This document shows positions 11,725 to 23,100 of a stretch of DNA of 64,000 bases, piece by piece; the first letter of the stretch is position 1, and every line of letters begins with the position of its first letter. The position numbers and the translations under genes were made by a program. The notes under the pieces were generated by a model that worked only from the letters and a program-made list of their open reading frames with translations, did not search any database and was not told the origin of the DNA. This stretch comes from Ashinkailepas kermadecensis (taxonomy: Eukaryota > Arthropoda > Thecostraca > Neolepadidae): NCBI GenBank assembly GCA_034440615.1, contig JAOTOM010004825.1:1-64000 (forward strand), given 5' to 3'.

Positions 11725-12030
11725 CCGACGCAGACGGACTGTGCGTTTCGGGGGGCTGGAATCCAAGAAGACAGCATCAAGTTCGACCTGCTGGTGGCAA
11801 GCCAGGAGTGTCGATGTGTCGATCACCACGCAGGTGCGGATATTATTAAGGCCCTGACGCCCAGGTTGATGGCCCTTATTGACGCCTGGAGGCGTAGGTT
11901 GGCGCAATCGCGAGCGGCCCTTCTGGAAGCCCTCGATTCCCGGCAGCAGCTCGGAGACCACCAACCGTTCCAGTTGCTCCTGCGCATGCACTCCGAACTG
12001 GGTACAGCAGGAGATGCCCCACACGACCGT
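11725..12030 (+). CDS. Unidentified exon-like open frame, helix-rich
   Basis: The frame containing QEDSIKFDLLVASQECR and DHHAGADIIKALTPRL is followed by LIDAWRRRLAQSRAALLEAL and RQQLGDHQPFQLLLRMHSEL. It has the heptad-like spacing and Leu/Arg/Ala content of a spectrin-like or coiled-coil helix bundle. It opens after TAG in an acceptor-like context near 11,725; candidate donors are CTGG|GTACAG and GACC|GTGAGC near 12,000-12,030. The composition differs from the flanking repeats. I do not recognise the gene, and no partner exons are found. Confidence 0.4.
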
Positions 12031-13081
12031 GAGCTGTTGAAGACTATGTCTTCAACGACTGCCGCAGGCAGCTTGGGCAACATTATCGCTGTTGTCAGAG
12101 GAAGCTCCGCTGGGCCAACTGGCCACCGCAGCTGACAGATTCTCGGAAGTCTCGGCTTCAGGTCTGGTGTCAATAATGGCGGCTGGGTACTCAGCAGCGC
12201 AGACGGTGCCGGTCGGCGCAGTGTCTCCGGACACCCGTACGCTGGTCACACTACAGGGTATAGTCGCGACGTTAATGGTGCCGGTCAGTCACCTGGAAAC
12301 CGTCCTGAGTGACAGGTCACCAGAGTGAACGGGCGGACGTCACTATTACCAGGGCCTTCGGCGGGGCCATCGGCGCTCCCGCTCCGATCGCATCCCGCAG
12401 TTGCATGCTTTTCGCTGCATGCCCATTTCCATTTCATATTTGGGTGGGGGGGAGTCAAAGTCACCATTGGAGGGGCCAAATTGAACATGGGGGAGGGGCG
12501 GCTGGTGAGGAGATATTATTATAGGTCAATTTATAATCTGGCGTCTGGCACTGGAAAACGGCTAAAAGGAACGATACGTCGTTGCTTGCATCGCCAGGTT
12601 CCATGCACCGGCTACACTTTTCCCATTGACCATCGGCACCTACCGTGTGCCAGTGGTCAGCCATCGCGACGAGGGTGACAGATGTCGTGACCCGTAAAAC
12701 AGGCTCTGCTTTGCACCCCATCAACGTCCCCGTCAGGCCCCGTCTTGGATGAAATGTGGTATGCACGCATTGCCCTAACCGTTGTGGTTCTTACCGTTCA
12801 TTTATATTTTCCACATCGAATTTTTTTTCCTACAATCAAAGCTGCCCTGAAACGTAACCAAACACCATTTTCGGCCTTCTCAGTCTGCTCATTGCACTGA
12901 TGAATCACCGGGTTTGCTGGAACCAACTTCATGGGTCGAAAATTATTCGCGCACGTGCTGCAGCGCCAGCCAAGCTACCGTGAGAACGATTTTTTTCGAA
13001 TACCAATCAAATTTATTACATAAACACATACATACAATGGATGGTGAACCGCACAATCGTATATCCATCACAACACACACG
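12031..13081. other. No gene recognised
   Basis: This is mixed-composition sequence with no family match. The stretch at about 12,945-12,985 (GCACGTGCTGC, GCCAGCCAAGCTACC) recurs near 16,690 and in part near 43,330, so it belongs to a dispersed repeat. Confidence 0.4.
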
Positions 13082-13645
13082 TCAGCAAGCACCGCAAACC
13101 ACGGACAATTTATCGGGCACGCTACGAAACCGGACTAGAATAGGACAGAACGCGCGGCCAGACATCACCGACCCGCGCCAAAATGCAATCGGACCAATCA
13201 CAAGTGGAGGGAGCGCGCCATCTGGGCGTGGCGGCGCGGCGCTACTGCTGGCTGCCCGACTGTGGCGGGTAGCCTGCCGCTCGAACACAGCGTGGAACCG
13301 CGCCAGGTACGGCTCCAGGTCGTCCGTGCACACGTCGCTCACGGTCTCGACGCTCCTGGCGTCAAACGAGTCTAGCTGAGCGTGCAGGTTGGGTGCCGAA
13401 CCGGCACAGTCCCTGACAATGTGGTCCAGCGCGTTGAGCTTGGCGTCTGCGTCGCGTGACGACTCGAAGACGACCGAGGCGGGTGACAGGGGCCTTACGG
13501 CGGGCGCCGGTCTCGGCACCGCCGGGTGCCAGATGATGGTGGGCGCTCCCGCCAGCCGGCCGGCAACCGTCCAGCCGGCACCGGCCGGCCGACCGCCCAG
13601 CCGATACGTCCCGTTGTCGTTCTGCACCTCGAGCAGCAGCGACAC
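13082..13645 (-). CDS. Unrecognised open frame downstream of the USP-like gene
   Basis: This 187-codon minus-strand frame contains SLLLEVQNDNGTYRLGGRPA and LNALDHIVRDC, then TVSDVCTDDLEPYLARFHAV. Base composition and residue mix look coding up to about 13,230. It could be the C-terminal tail exon of the USP-like gene just upstream, but I cannot align it to a known tail. The last 45 codons run into AT-rich sequence and look non-coding. Confidence 0.4.
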   Translation of the reverse strand: MSLLLEVQNDNGTYRLGGRPAGAGWTVAGRLAGAPTIIWHPAVPRPAPAVRPLSPASVVFESSRDADAKLNALDHIVRDCAGSAPNLHAQLDSFDARSVETVSDVCTDDLEPYLARFHAVFERQATRHSRAASSSAAPPRPDGALPPLVIGPIAFWRGSVMSGRAFCPILVRFRSVPDKLSVVCGAC

Positions 13646-13679
13646 CGGCAGCTGCTCACGTCACGTCGCGACGGTGGCG

Positions 13680-14400
13680 GGCGCACCGCATCGCTGTCGC
13701 ACCTTCGGTAGAAGAGCATGTATGGCGTGTCGGTTTTCGCGCCGGCGCCTCCGCTGCCACAGGCGTCCAGGTGACCGGCATCCAGCGGCGTGACGTAGGT
13801 GTCGTCGAGGCGACACCAGACTGAAGGTGTCACGTCCGAGCCGGTGGCGTCGGACGGCCGCGCCGAGAGTGGCGGGCGGGGGTCGCGCAGACTGAGGGGG
13901 TCACGTCCGGGGGGGGGGGGGGGGGGGGGGCTGCGCCACGCAGTAGTAGTGGCCGGCGTCCAGCGAGCCGCCGCAGTGAACCACCAGCGCGTACAGTCGG
14001 AACTGGACGGACGACCCGCCGTGCAACGGCACTCACAGCTGCTCCGTCAGCGCCACACGAGTCAGCACTTTGCGGCGCGCGCCAGTGCTACGCTCGAACA
14101 AGAAGCGTACTAGCGAGATGACGAGGATGTGCAGTGACTCCAGCAGTTGCAGCTGTCGGTCAGCGTCGCGCAGCCCAGCGCACTTTTCGCAGAGGTACCG
14201 GTTCTCGCCGGACAGCCGCTCCACCGCCAGATACTGCTCCAGCAGGTCAGACACTTGGAGGATTGTGCGAGGTTGAGGCGACAGAGAGGCAGGCAGGTCA
14301 CGCCGTCCAGATGGCGTGACACGAAGGTGCACGTGCAGCACGTATAGGTTGTCTCTGCGCGGCCGGCAAGCAGACGTCGCACCAGAGTCGGAGATGGTGG
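13680..14400 (-). pseudogene. USP35/USP38-like ubiquitin carboxyl-terminal hydrolase, catalytic-domain remnant
   Basis: The minus-strand sequence matches the C-terminal half of a USP catalytic domain, which cleaves ubiquitin from proteins. In order: RRLLAGRAETTYTCCTCTF, then (frame change near 14,285) ILQVSDLLEQYLAVERLSGE, a zinc-type YLCEKCAGL, LHILVISLVRF, LYALVVHCGGSLDAGHYYC with the His box, and WCRLDDTYVTP / TPYMLFYRR. This order and the GENxYxCExC pattern fit USP38/35. An in-frame TGA at 14,033-14,035 lies between LTEQL and VPLHGGSS, and a G homopolymer interrupts after GHYYCVAQ. Either a decaying copy or sequence error would explain this. Confidence 0.75.
13905..13930. repeat. Poly-G homopolymer inside the USP-like gene
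   Basis: A run of about 20 G lies directly after the GHYYCVAQ codons on the minus strand. Beyond it, a GGACGTGACCCCCTCAGTCT phrase is repeated 77 bases later as GGACGTGACACCTTCAGTCT, so the exon edge is locally duplicated. Confidence 0.85.
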
Positions 14401-14435
14401 CGGCGGCGGGTCAGTGCCACAGCCGCTACCACCTC

Positions 14436-14634
14436 CGACTCGTGTCCGCTGACGACCGTCTCCCAGAGATTGGGCCGGCTGAGTCAGCGGCCTTCGCTGA
14501 CGCTCGTCCCCCAGAGACTGGACCGGTTGGTGTGGCGGTATCTGCTGTTGATCGTCTGTCAGAGACTGGACCAGCTCAGATAGCGGTGTCCGCTATCGAC
14601 AGTCTGTGAAAAACTGAACAAGTGGGGATAGTCT
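14436..14634. repeat. Tandem repeat, 48-bp unit, four copies
   Basis: Units share GCTGACGAYCGTCTSYCAGAGA, TGGRCC and a GCGGTGTC-type joint. They lie just upstream (minus strand) of the first visible USP-like exon, on its 3' splice side. The plus-strand frame stays open because 48 is divisible by three. Confidence 0.8.
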
Positions 14635-14719
14635 CGCACCGCGTGGACAGCGGCCTCGCAGCCGAGTCTGGTTCCAACTCCAAGCTGCACCGGGCGCAGC
14701 CCATCGCCGAGGAGTGAAG

Positions 14720-15850
14720 TCACGTGCGATGCAGCAATGCGACTAGCGAGGCGGCGGTAAATGCTCCCGATAGCAATGGGACGGATATCCCGCTCTTCTT
14801 TCGCAGAGCGATGAGCCTGGCACCAAAGAAGGCATGGAGTGCGTATTCCGGGAGGAGCCCGTGGAGGGCGGCATTGGTTAGCGCTGTTAGAGCAACCAGT
14901 GAACTTCTACCAGCCTCCGCGGTTTCCCGCGACAATAGTTCGCGGAGGTGAGTGGCTCGGAGACCATCCAGTCCAGGGACAGAGTCTGGAGGCAGCGACA
15001 TGACGGCTGAGTGCACAGATTTGTCATCCACCGTGAGAGGTTGTACGGTGTCGGCGGCAGGGGTCACGTTCGATCCAATGGAGTCGGAAGGCCGAGACGG
15101 ATGCTTGTCACGCAGTGCTGCGATTACCTTCGGTGTTGGTGCAGTGAATGTGTCTGTCGATGTTAGACGGCACAAGGCGGCTGTCACGTCTCCATCAGCA
15201 CACTTGGCCTGTATGCGGCGGGCCAATGAGGCGCCACTGCCTCAATCCCTCCGACACACCCCTCAGTGCTGCATGACACGGCTGTGTCGCTGGTCGTGAT
15301 GCGGTCGCGCACAATCTCCCCTGCCACAACCCTCAGTGCTGCATGACACGGCTGTGTCGCTGCTCGTGATGCGGTCGCGCACAATGGTCGCCAGTCGCTT
15401 CGTTTTACCCGCTCCGGATCGAGTATCTGGTGCGCGCAACACCTTATAGGTGAAAACGAATAGGCTCCGCCAAGCAGGCGGAGTCGCATCATGTAGAGCG
15501 GTGGTAATGTTTTGTGAGAGATGTTCGGCCACGATGTGTCGTGCACCCTGGGGACATGGCGAAGCAGCGGCACCTTTGCTTGAAGCCCCGCGAGAGTAGC
15601 AGCCATGTCCACTGGTGGCGGGGAAGATGAACTTGTGGTCTCGGCATGATCTGGAGGGGCGTCAACCTGCCTGCACTGGCGACAATGCCAAGTGCCAAGC
15701 GCAAGAGCTTGGGCTCGAGTCAAGCCAACACAGGATCGGTGACTGGGTTCGGAGCATGCGGCGCACACGATAATGGTGACCTTGCGGTTGTTTTTGAGAT
15801 TGCAAATTGCACCCTGAGCATCATGTTTGGAGTCTTGAGACAGTGTGCTG
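14720..15850 (-). mobile_element. Non-LTR retrotransposon fragment with PHD-like zinc motif and RT N-terminal region
   Basis: The 5' part (15,560-15,850) encodes GAICNLKNNRK, VCAACSEPSHRSCVGL and WHCRQC, a Cys/His pattern like a PHD finger. Downstream comes IQAKCADGDVTAALCRL, LPPDSVPGLDGLRATHL and FFGARLIALRKKSG, the start of a reverse transcriptase as in arthropod and mollusc elements with this FGA-L-AL-KK signature. The frame breaks in the middle, where a block is duplicated at 15,230-15,385. The RT catalytic YxDD region is absent, so this is a truncated copy. Confidence 0.7.
15230..15385. repeat. Direct duplication of about 73 bp
   Basis: The phrase CCTCAGTGCTGCATGACACG and the following GGTCGTGATGCGGTCGCGCA occur twice in tandem with few differences, inside the non-LTR fragment. 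Confidence 0.85.
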
Positions 15851-15859
15851 GAACATGAA

Positions 15860-18780
15860 ATGGAGGCTGATCGTCTAACACTTACAGAGAAGCGCGACGA
15901 ATTCTTGCTTCTGAGGCAGTTATCTAACAGTGGTGCTTGTTTGACATGATTTTAGCATTATGGCATTAATTTCCACGGACAAATACCGTTGAAAATATGT
16001 ACGATACCATTGGGGTCATGTTGTTTTCGAAAACATAGAATGGACGCTTCTTGTGAGAGGCGTCAGGTTTTTTCCGCTCGAGGGGATAAATGTTGGCTTG
16101 AAAAATTTCACAAAATGTCAGGTGTTAAGTCAGATTTCCAGGAATTATATCAAAAATGATTTATTTGCCTTCGGCGTTCTTCTGCGTACTTCTCCTTATA
16201 CATCGTGGAATCGCATCAATATAATTGCAACTAAATTAACTTCAGTTTGTATATACACACTTGGCCCACTAAGTTACAGAAAAGGTAAAGAACCATCGCG
16301 AACAGCGTGCACCAAAAACACATCCACCACTTACAACCGCGTATCAAAACCCTCAATGATTTTATAAGTGAATATAACCTATAGTCTATGTAGGAAAATA
16401 CAGCTGTGTTATTGCGATAATGGAAATGAGGTTAGTAAAGGGCAGCGTAGATCAGATCAAATTAGGGCTGGTCAGATCATGTCAAGTCAGATCATGTTAG
16501 GTTAGGTTATGTTAGGTTTGGTAGCGTTGAGTTAGGTTGGGTTGGGTTGGGTTAGGTTAGGTTAGGTTAGTTTAGGCTAGTGCAGATTAGTTAATTTCGT
16601 GTTATCTCTGTTCAGATCAGCTTGGGGAGGGGAAGTATCCTAACGCACGGTCTCATGCTTAAACTTTGCATACTTTTACGATCAGTCGCACGTGCTGCCA
16701 CGCCAGCCAAGCTACCTTGAGGATTTGCTAGGTGAATGTAACTTACGCTGTATACCGGGAATTGCAGCTGTGTTATAGAGAGCATGAAATGAAGTTTGGA
16801 AAGGGTAGGGAAGGTCAGATCAAATGAGGTTTGCTTAGATTAGGTCATGTTAGGTTAGGTTAGGTTATGCTGGGTTAGCTTAGGTTGGGTTAACTAATTT
16901 TGGGTTTCCTCGGTTCAAATTCGCTCGGGAAGAGGGTGGGTGGTAACCTGCACGGTCCCTGCACATTGAGGCATGTTTACGACTTTTAACACGCCAACAT
17001 GGTTGTGGGGTTGGTGTGCATCCAGTGTTAGATGAACAAGATTGGTTCTTCCTATCTCATCCAATCCCAGGCATTGCAAAATGTAAACACAGTTTCGATG
17101 TTAGCCAAATCACTTACATATTCTACAAGAAAAAAAAATCACAGCGCCGAGCTTTGAACACTTCTTCATACTACTATATATTGAAGATTTCTTCAATATA
17201 TTATTTTTCTTCTGTCTATAATCCCATTGCGTCTTATGATGGTTTCGCTGCAAGACTGCTTCAATTGCTTCTGTATGTTTATTCTGTCATTCAAGGCATA
17301 TAGAACATACAATGTACTGCTTGAGCGCGGTTTGAATGTACAAATTTCTTTCAATCGTTTGTTCGTTTTTTTTTTTTTTAATTTGCGAACCGCTGATCTG
17401 TAGAAGACTAATCCGCAAACCTATTCTTGATGAGCTCTAGGTAAAAATAACTAAAATAACAACATCGAGGGTACTTAAGTAAGACATGGATGTACCAAAT
17501 GGTTTCCAACAGTATTTTTCACACCATAATATTCAACAGTTATTATTAAATTGGTTCCTTACTGTAAGTTACATGAGCTATATTTGCACGTGCATAATAG
17601 CAACCATATATTTATCCCGGTGATATCCAAAATGCAAGGTGGTTAGTGACAATGCACGTGTAGCGAATGTCTCACTCGAATGTCACAAAGGCAAGCTTCT
17701 TAGTTTAACCGCAAGCACATTAGGCGAGTTCATCAGAAGGGTTTCTATTGCATTTCATTGCTCCTACAAAATCAGAGGTAAGCATCATGCACCTCAACAA
17801 TGATATGGGAAGCTAATCATGGAATAAGACCGGGGTCACCCAGAAACCAAAAGAGGTGCACACAAACATCATGACTGCCCATTATAACCAAGCTGATAGA
17901 AACGTAAGTATAGATCCTTGATCGCTTTCTTCAGTGCTTGCAGCCGTTGACTGTTTAGTAGGAGTGCGGCTTCGGGCATATCGACTATTTGTGGTAGTCT
18001 AGTCCCACACCCAGACTTTGCTATTACTATTTGCGCGTATAGCTGAAAAATCCTCTGCGGAACGAGCACTGGAATTTACGACATATAATGGAAACTGTGG
18101 AAAAGTTGGTTACAAAGTTTTCAAAACGGTGTGAATCGAGGACATGGTATTATAGCAACCAAGATTAGCGTTGGAGTAGGATTTTTTTCCGGCAAGGCTA
18201 CTGTTATGCCTTCATCACCGGTGTTGCACAAGCATGTCAATGTATTGAGAAAGGTGATTGAATGCTCAGGAATTCGTGCACATCACCAAGAGTCTATACA
18301 TAGGTAGTCGTAGGCATTATATGAGTATATCTCCCCTTTTTACTTTAAAATGAATGAATTGTTACCTTTCAACAGAAGCGTGTACTTAAAATATGCAATC
18401 CAGACCAACTGAATCCGTGCCATGAAAGACATTCTGCTGAAAATGTTGTTAATGTTAATGTTGATATTGAAAGTGCTGTAATATCCGGTTGTTCACCAGA
18501 TAATCTTAGGGGCGATGCGAATCGTAAATCAGTCGTATTAATTACTCAAGGAGGGACACAGTATCTGGTTCTCCTTTTGAAAACGATAAATATATTTGCA
18601 GTCGTCTGCACAAGCTTTAATTTCGCGGTTCTCTCATATTGTAAAGTAGAGCAAAATTTCGAAGGCCCTTTTAGTCTTCCCCATATACCTTTAGCACCGT
18701 CGTACGACGTGCTTATGTTGGATTCCAGTTAACGCAATTGCCCAGTCTCCAATTGTTGAATCACAGCTGCATCTGCGCGG
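15860..18780. other. Intergenic AT-rich region
   Basis: No gene is recognised. Two paralogous blocks at about 16,370-16,690 and 16,735-16,960 share the order 'ACAGCTGTGTTAT, GGTCAGATCA, TTAGGTTAGG, TCGGTTCA/TGTTCAGATC, GGTCTC/GGTCCC', so a segment containing the TTAGG-like tracts was duplicated. Confidence 0.5.
16493..16580 (+). repeat. Degenerate TTAGG-type tract
   Basis: Repeated GGTTAGGTTA words with TTGGG and TATGT variants resemble the canonical arthropod telomere unit TTAGG. A shorter relative lies at 16,845-16,885. They are interstitial and degenerate, so this is not a chromosome end. Confidence 0.7.
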
Positions 18781-18889
18781 TTAGACAACGTCAGAACAGC
18801 ATCCGTGACGAGAGATGATACGCTTATTGAAACTTGCACTCAGTACTGGAACTTGTGTAGCAATCGCGCAGTGCCTTTCTGCTTGTCCA

Positions 18890-19035
18890 AAAGGCGTGGT
18901 GCAGTGGTGTGTGCAGTGATAGGTGCAGCAGTACGCTGTCGAAAGGACGCGATTCAGTGGTGTATGCAGTAGTACGCTGTCCAAAGGACGCGATGCAGTG
19001 GCGTGAGCAGTGATATGTACAATAGTACGCTACCC
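18890..19035. repeat. Degenerate tandem repeat, about 55-60 bp unit
   Basis: AGTACGCTGTCSAAAGGACG and GCAGTGGTGTGTGCAGTGAT phrases alternate in about three imperfect copies. No coding signal is seen. Confidence 0.65.
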
Positions 19036-19697
19036 AGTCAATACGAAAGATCCACATCAAGTGTGAATTTTTTTTCTTTCGAATAATCTATGAATAAGGC
19101 TTCGTGTGATTTTTCTCAAACGTTTCCTTTTCATTTGACGAACTGAAAAAAGCGTTACCAGCTGGATTAGCAAACAAAAAAGTATATTCAATGAAAAAAG
19201 GAAACAAGCCTCAACTAAGTAAACGTCTGTTGCTTTGGGCGAAGAATTAAGGTGGTGAATATACGTCTTTATTTCTTTCCATACCATAGCAATAATACAA
19301 ATGACAATATAATATGGGAGGGCAGTTTTACCTTCAATTTTGCGAGTGAAAGCACACTTTAGGGGCGATGAATGAAATTAATGGTATGCTCCTGTACCTT
19401 TAGTGTAAGTTCGTTTTCGTAGATAATGCAGGGTTTCAAGTACTTTTTTGTCCTGGCTAAATGAAGGTGGACACAGCTTTTTCTTTGCTTTTTATCATGA
19501 TAATGGGAGGAGAAGGTGGTTTCAATACATACCAGTTGCAACATCAACTTGCATAATTGCAACACCAAAAGTAAGTGTACCTTATTGGGGAAAGGCCGTG
19601 AACTCTGTCAGCGTGCATAAGAGCTGGTTTGGTTGCATCATCATTGTCCCTCAGCTACGTCAGTTTGCTCCATCACCTGCTACACATGAAATCGGAA

Positions 19698-19950
19698 CAA
19701 CATGCTACCTACTACTGTTGTCGATGCGTCCTAAAGCTCAAATAACTACCTACTACTGTAGTCCTGGGCTCAAATAGCTAACTACTTTATACTGTCGTCG
19801 ATGCGTCCTAAAGCTCACGCAAATGATCAATTCTGGTCGAAGCGCCCTAAAACACAAATAACTAGCGCGTCCTAAAGCTCAAATAACTAATTATATGCTA
19901 CTGTCGTCGATGCGTCCTTAAGCTGAACTAACTAACCACTTACTACTGAC
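19698..19950 (+). repeat. Tandem array built from a SINE 3' tail
   Basis: Four to five imperfect copies carry TCGTCGATGCGTCCTAAAGC and TCAAATAACTAACTACT. The same phrase (complement) forms SINE-type tails near 41,630, 42,330 and 45,700. The array ends about 43 bases before an EFHB acceptor (19,993). Confidence 0.75.
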
Positions 19951-19993
19951 CTGTGCCATTGTTGACACATTCGTGGTGTTTGCATGTCCTCAG

Positions 19994-20194
19994 CTATACC
20001 ATGCCATCCATTCGGACGTGGTGGGAGAACTGTTGCACCCGCCGCGGGCGCCGTCCACGCCAGACTCAATCAAGAAGTTCCGACGTGCCCACTACCCGGA
20101 CCCGGGCACCCGCAGCTTCCACTGGGGCATCGCTTGCGATCCCAGCGACAAGCCCAACCAAATCCACGGCACCAAGTTCGGCACCAGGACTCTG
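19994..20194 (+). CDS. EFHB: EFHB exon A (67 codons, phase 0-0)
   Basis: The exon follows TGCATGTCCTCAG and reads LYHAIHSDVVGELLHPP, then FRRAHYPDPGTRSFHWGIA and IHGTKFGTRTL, the conserved 'KFR..YPEPG..F.G.A.DP....HG..T' block of EFHB. The donor is a weak CTG|GTACTGG; it is chosen because it keeps the phase and joins to APDVVNPP as in the family. Confidence 0.82.
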
Positions 20195-23100
20195 GTACTG
20201 GCTCCATGTTTCGTGTGTTGGTAATGGTGCATAGCTGGACAGCATATGCAAGGTAATTTTCTGCCGGTGGTATTTGAGAGATATTGGCTGGTATTATGAA
20301 ATGCGTGGTTGACAGTCATGTCGTGGATTACACACATGCGATCATAAGCACATTGCAAATGGTTTCCCCGTCCATAGCGTAAACATTTGCATCTCCAATA
20401 AACATTGGATTACCTGTTGTTCGTGGCCCTGCACACATAGGTTTCGAGACACGTTCGTCTCGCTCGTGTATCATCGGAATATATTATCTATCCGAATTTG
20501 CATCACTGACGATAGTACATGTCATTAATTAAGTGCTGGTGTGTTGGAACCGTTCAAAGGGTGGCATGGCAAGAGCCATTTTCAGCGCTTCCAGCCATGC
20601 CAACTCCATGCCAACTCTCATGCCAACTCCCATGCTCAACCAGAAAGTCGACAAGGCCTTGTGAAAATCACTAGGCCGCTAAATGCTTTCTTTTGTTTTT
20701 ATAGAACTTTTAGAGCCACGCGGTTTGTTCGGTACTCAGTGAATCTTAATTCTTGATTGCACAAAAGAAATTCGGAGCTGATAAAAATAGCTTTAGTTAT
20801 GTTGTAATTAATCCTAGAACTGGAAGAGTATACTGCAGTAGTTGGTCTCGGCTCCTTAGACGGGTCAGACGATGCAGAAGTACGCCGGAACCTGCATGCA
20901 GGCAGGGGTGGCGGATTACAGGTCAGTGAATACAACATGTCGGAGATTCGGGTATCGACAAATTTAGCCGGGCAGCGCACCGAATGCATTTCGGATACTG
21001 TGCCGCCGTGCACAGAGCCGTGCATTAAGCACAAGAGCGTGGCTCAGAACCGTGCAAATCTACTGACGTCTATCTCATTTGTGCTCAGAATGTGCCTCGT
21101 TTGCGGGCCAGGTGAGAACCAAGCCTTTCAGTTCACGTGAAGCGCTAATGCAAACTGTGATAACAAATGCTTGACAATGATACCTTTGAGTCGGCGAGGA
21201 TAAAATGAGCAGTTTGTTCGAATTCAGCCATCACTATTACCTGGAATGCATTTTATTATCGGAAGACACCACTTGGGGCTAATGGAGGTGCACGGCCTCA
21301 GGTGAACCCGTCAAGGTCACCAGTGAGACGACATGGTCCTTAGTTGGCATCTAGTTTTTAGTCAAGACATACATCTTTGAACATCAAAGGACAATATTCT
21401 TGGCACAATTACTGCGGCGAAAGCGGAGAAACTACGGTTTCGATAACAATGCACTAGACCCAGAGGCGCAGCTAGGCTTTTTCCTAAGGAGGGGCCCGGC
21501 CCATCCCTCACAAAATGTCCGGCTACTGAGAAAGCTTTCCGCGCGCATTACGGACAGAAAATGTTTATTTTGGCATGATGCAGATCCCAAAATTTATGTT
21601 CGATTTAGTGCCATTTGTTGGATAAGGGTGGAGCGTGGCCGGACCTCTGGGCCTTCTTGGTTGCATCTCTGTTCAGATCTGTCTCCATAGATGACGTTAT
21701 TGCTTGCCATGCGTTATAGCCGGACCAAACTTACGTAACAAAATATCCGTAAATGTTGCAGTATCGGATATCCAAGCGACAGCGTGCTGCCAAGGGCAGT
21801 TTTTGTGGTTGCGACAAAGCCACTCCGGACGGAATGTGCCAGTCTCGAATGATGGGGATTAACCAAACATTGCGTAATGTTTTGCATGGGAGTTGATAAC
21901 GGAAATCCAATTGCATGACAATTAATTGCACGAACTCAAATATTACATGCTAGTGCCAGTGATTTCGAAGGCAAAGCCATGCATAGTTATTGTTCATCTA
22001 ATTACAGCCGAAGTAAATAACCGGGAAGGTGCCTCGCTGTGTTTTAAGACACCCTCACAATGTACGCGGGTACAAACAAACGCACCCGTGATGTAGGTAC
22101 TTCATATTTTCACCCACAAATGTGCATGCCATTTTCCACTGATGTTTTGAAGTCCTGTGACACGGTCGATACTTGATGCTCGTCGTCGTCGGTGACCGGT
22201 GATGGCCGGTGGTGACCGACGGTGACCGACGGTGACCCACGGTGACCGACAGTGACCGGCGGTGACCGGCAGTGACCGGCAGTGACCGGCAGTGACCGGC
22301 TGTCGTGTCGGCAGGCACCGGACGTGGTGAACCCGCCAGTGCCGGCGCGCTGCCACCGACTGCTGGCCGCAGCCCGCCAGCTCTCCTACGACTCCAACAT
22401 GCGCCACCCGGTGGGCTCGCTGCCGCTGCGCCAGACCTCCATTCCGCCTCATCTGGCCGCCACCGGAACAACGTTCGGCACGCCGACCAAGTATGGTGAG
22501 TCGGGACAGGCCTGTGAGGTAGGTCGGTAAGCCGTGACAGGACTGTAAGGTGGGTCAGTGAGCTGGGACATACCTATGAGGTGGGTCGGTGAGCTGGGAC
22601 ATACCTATGAGGTGGGTCGGTGAGCTGGGGCAGGCTTGTGAGGTGGGTCGGTGAACCGGGACAGGCCTGTAAGGTGGGTCGGTGAGCCGGGACAGGCCTG
22701 TGAGGTGGGTCAGTGAGCCGGGACAGGCCTGTGAGGTGGGTCAGTGAGCCGGGACAAGACTGTAAGGTGGGTCGGTGAGCCGTGACAGGCCTGTAAGGTG
22801 GGTCGGTGAACCGGGACAGGCCTGTAAGGTGGGTCGGTGAGCCGGGACAGGCCTGTAAGGTGGGTCGGTGAGCCGGGACAGGCCTGTAAGGTGGGTCGGT
22901 GAACCGGGACAGGCCTGTAAGGTGGGTCGGTGAGCCGGGACAGGCCTGTGAGGTGGGTCAGTGAGCCGGGACAGGCCTGTGAGGTGGGTCGGTGATCCAG
23001 GACAGGCCTGTGAGGTGGGTTGGTGAGCCGGGACAGGCCTGTAAGGTGGGTCGGTGAACCGGGACAGGCCTGTAAGGTGGGTCGGTGAGCCGGGACAGGC

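Noticed and set aside
16493..16580. Chromosome-end telomere
   Set aside because: The tract is short, degenerate and flanked by unique sequence on both sides.
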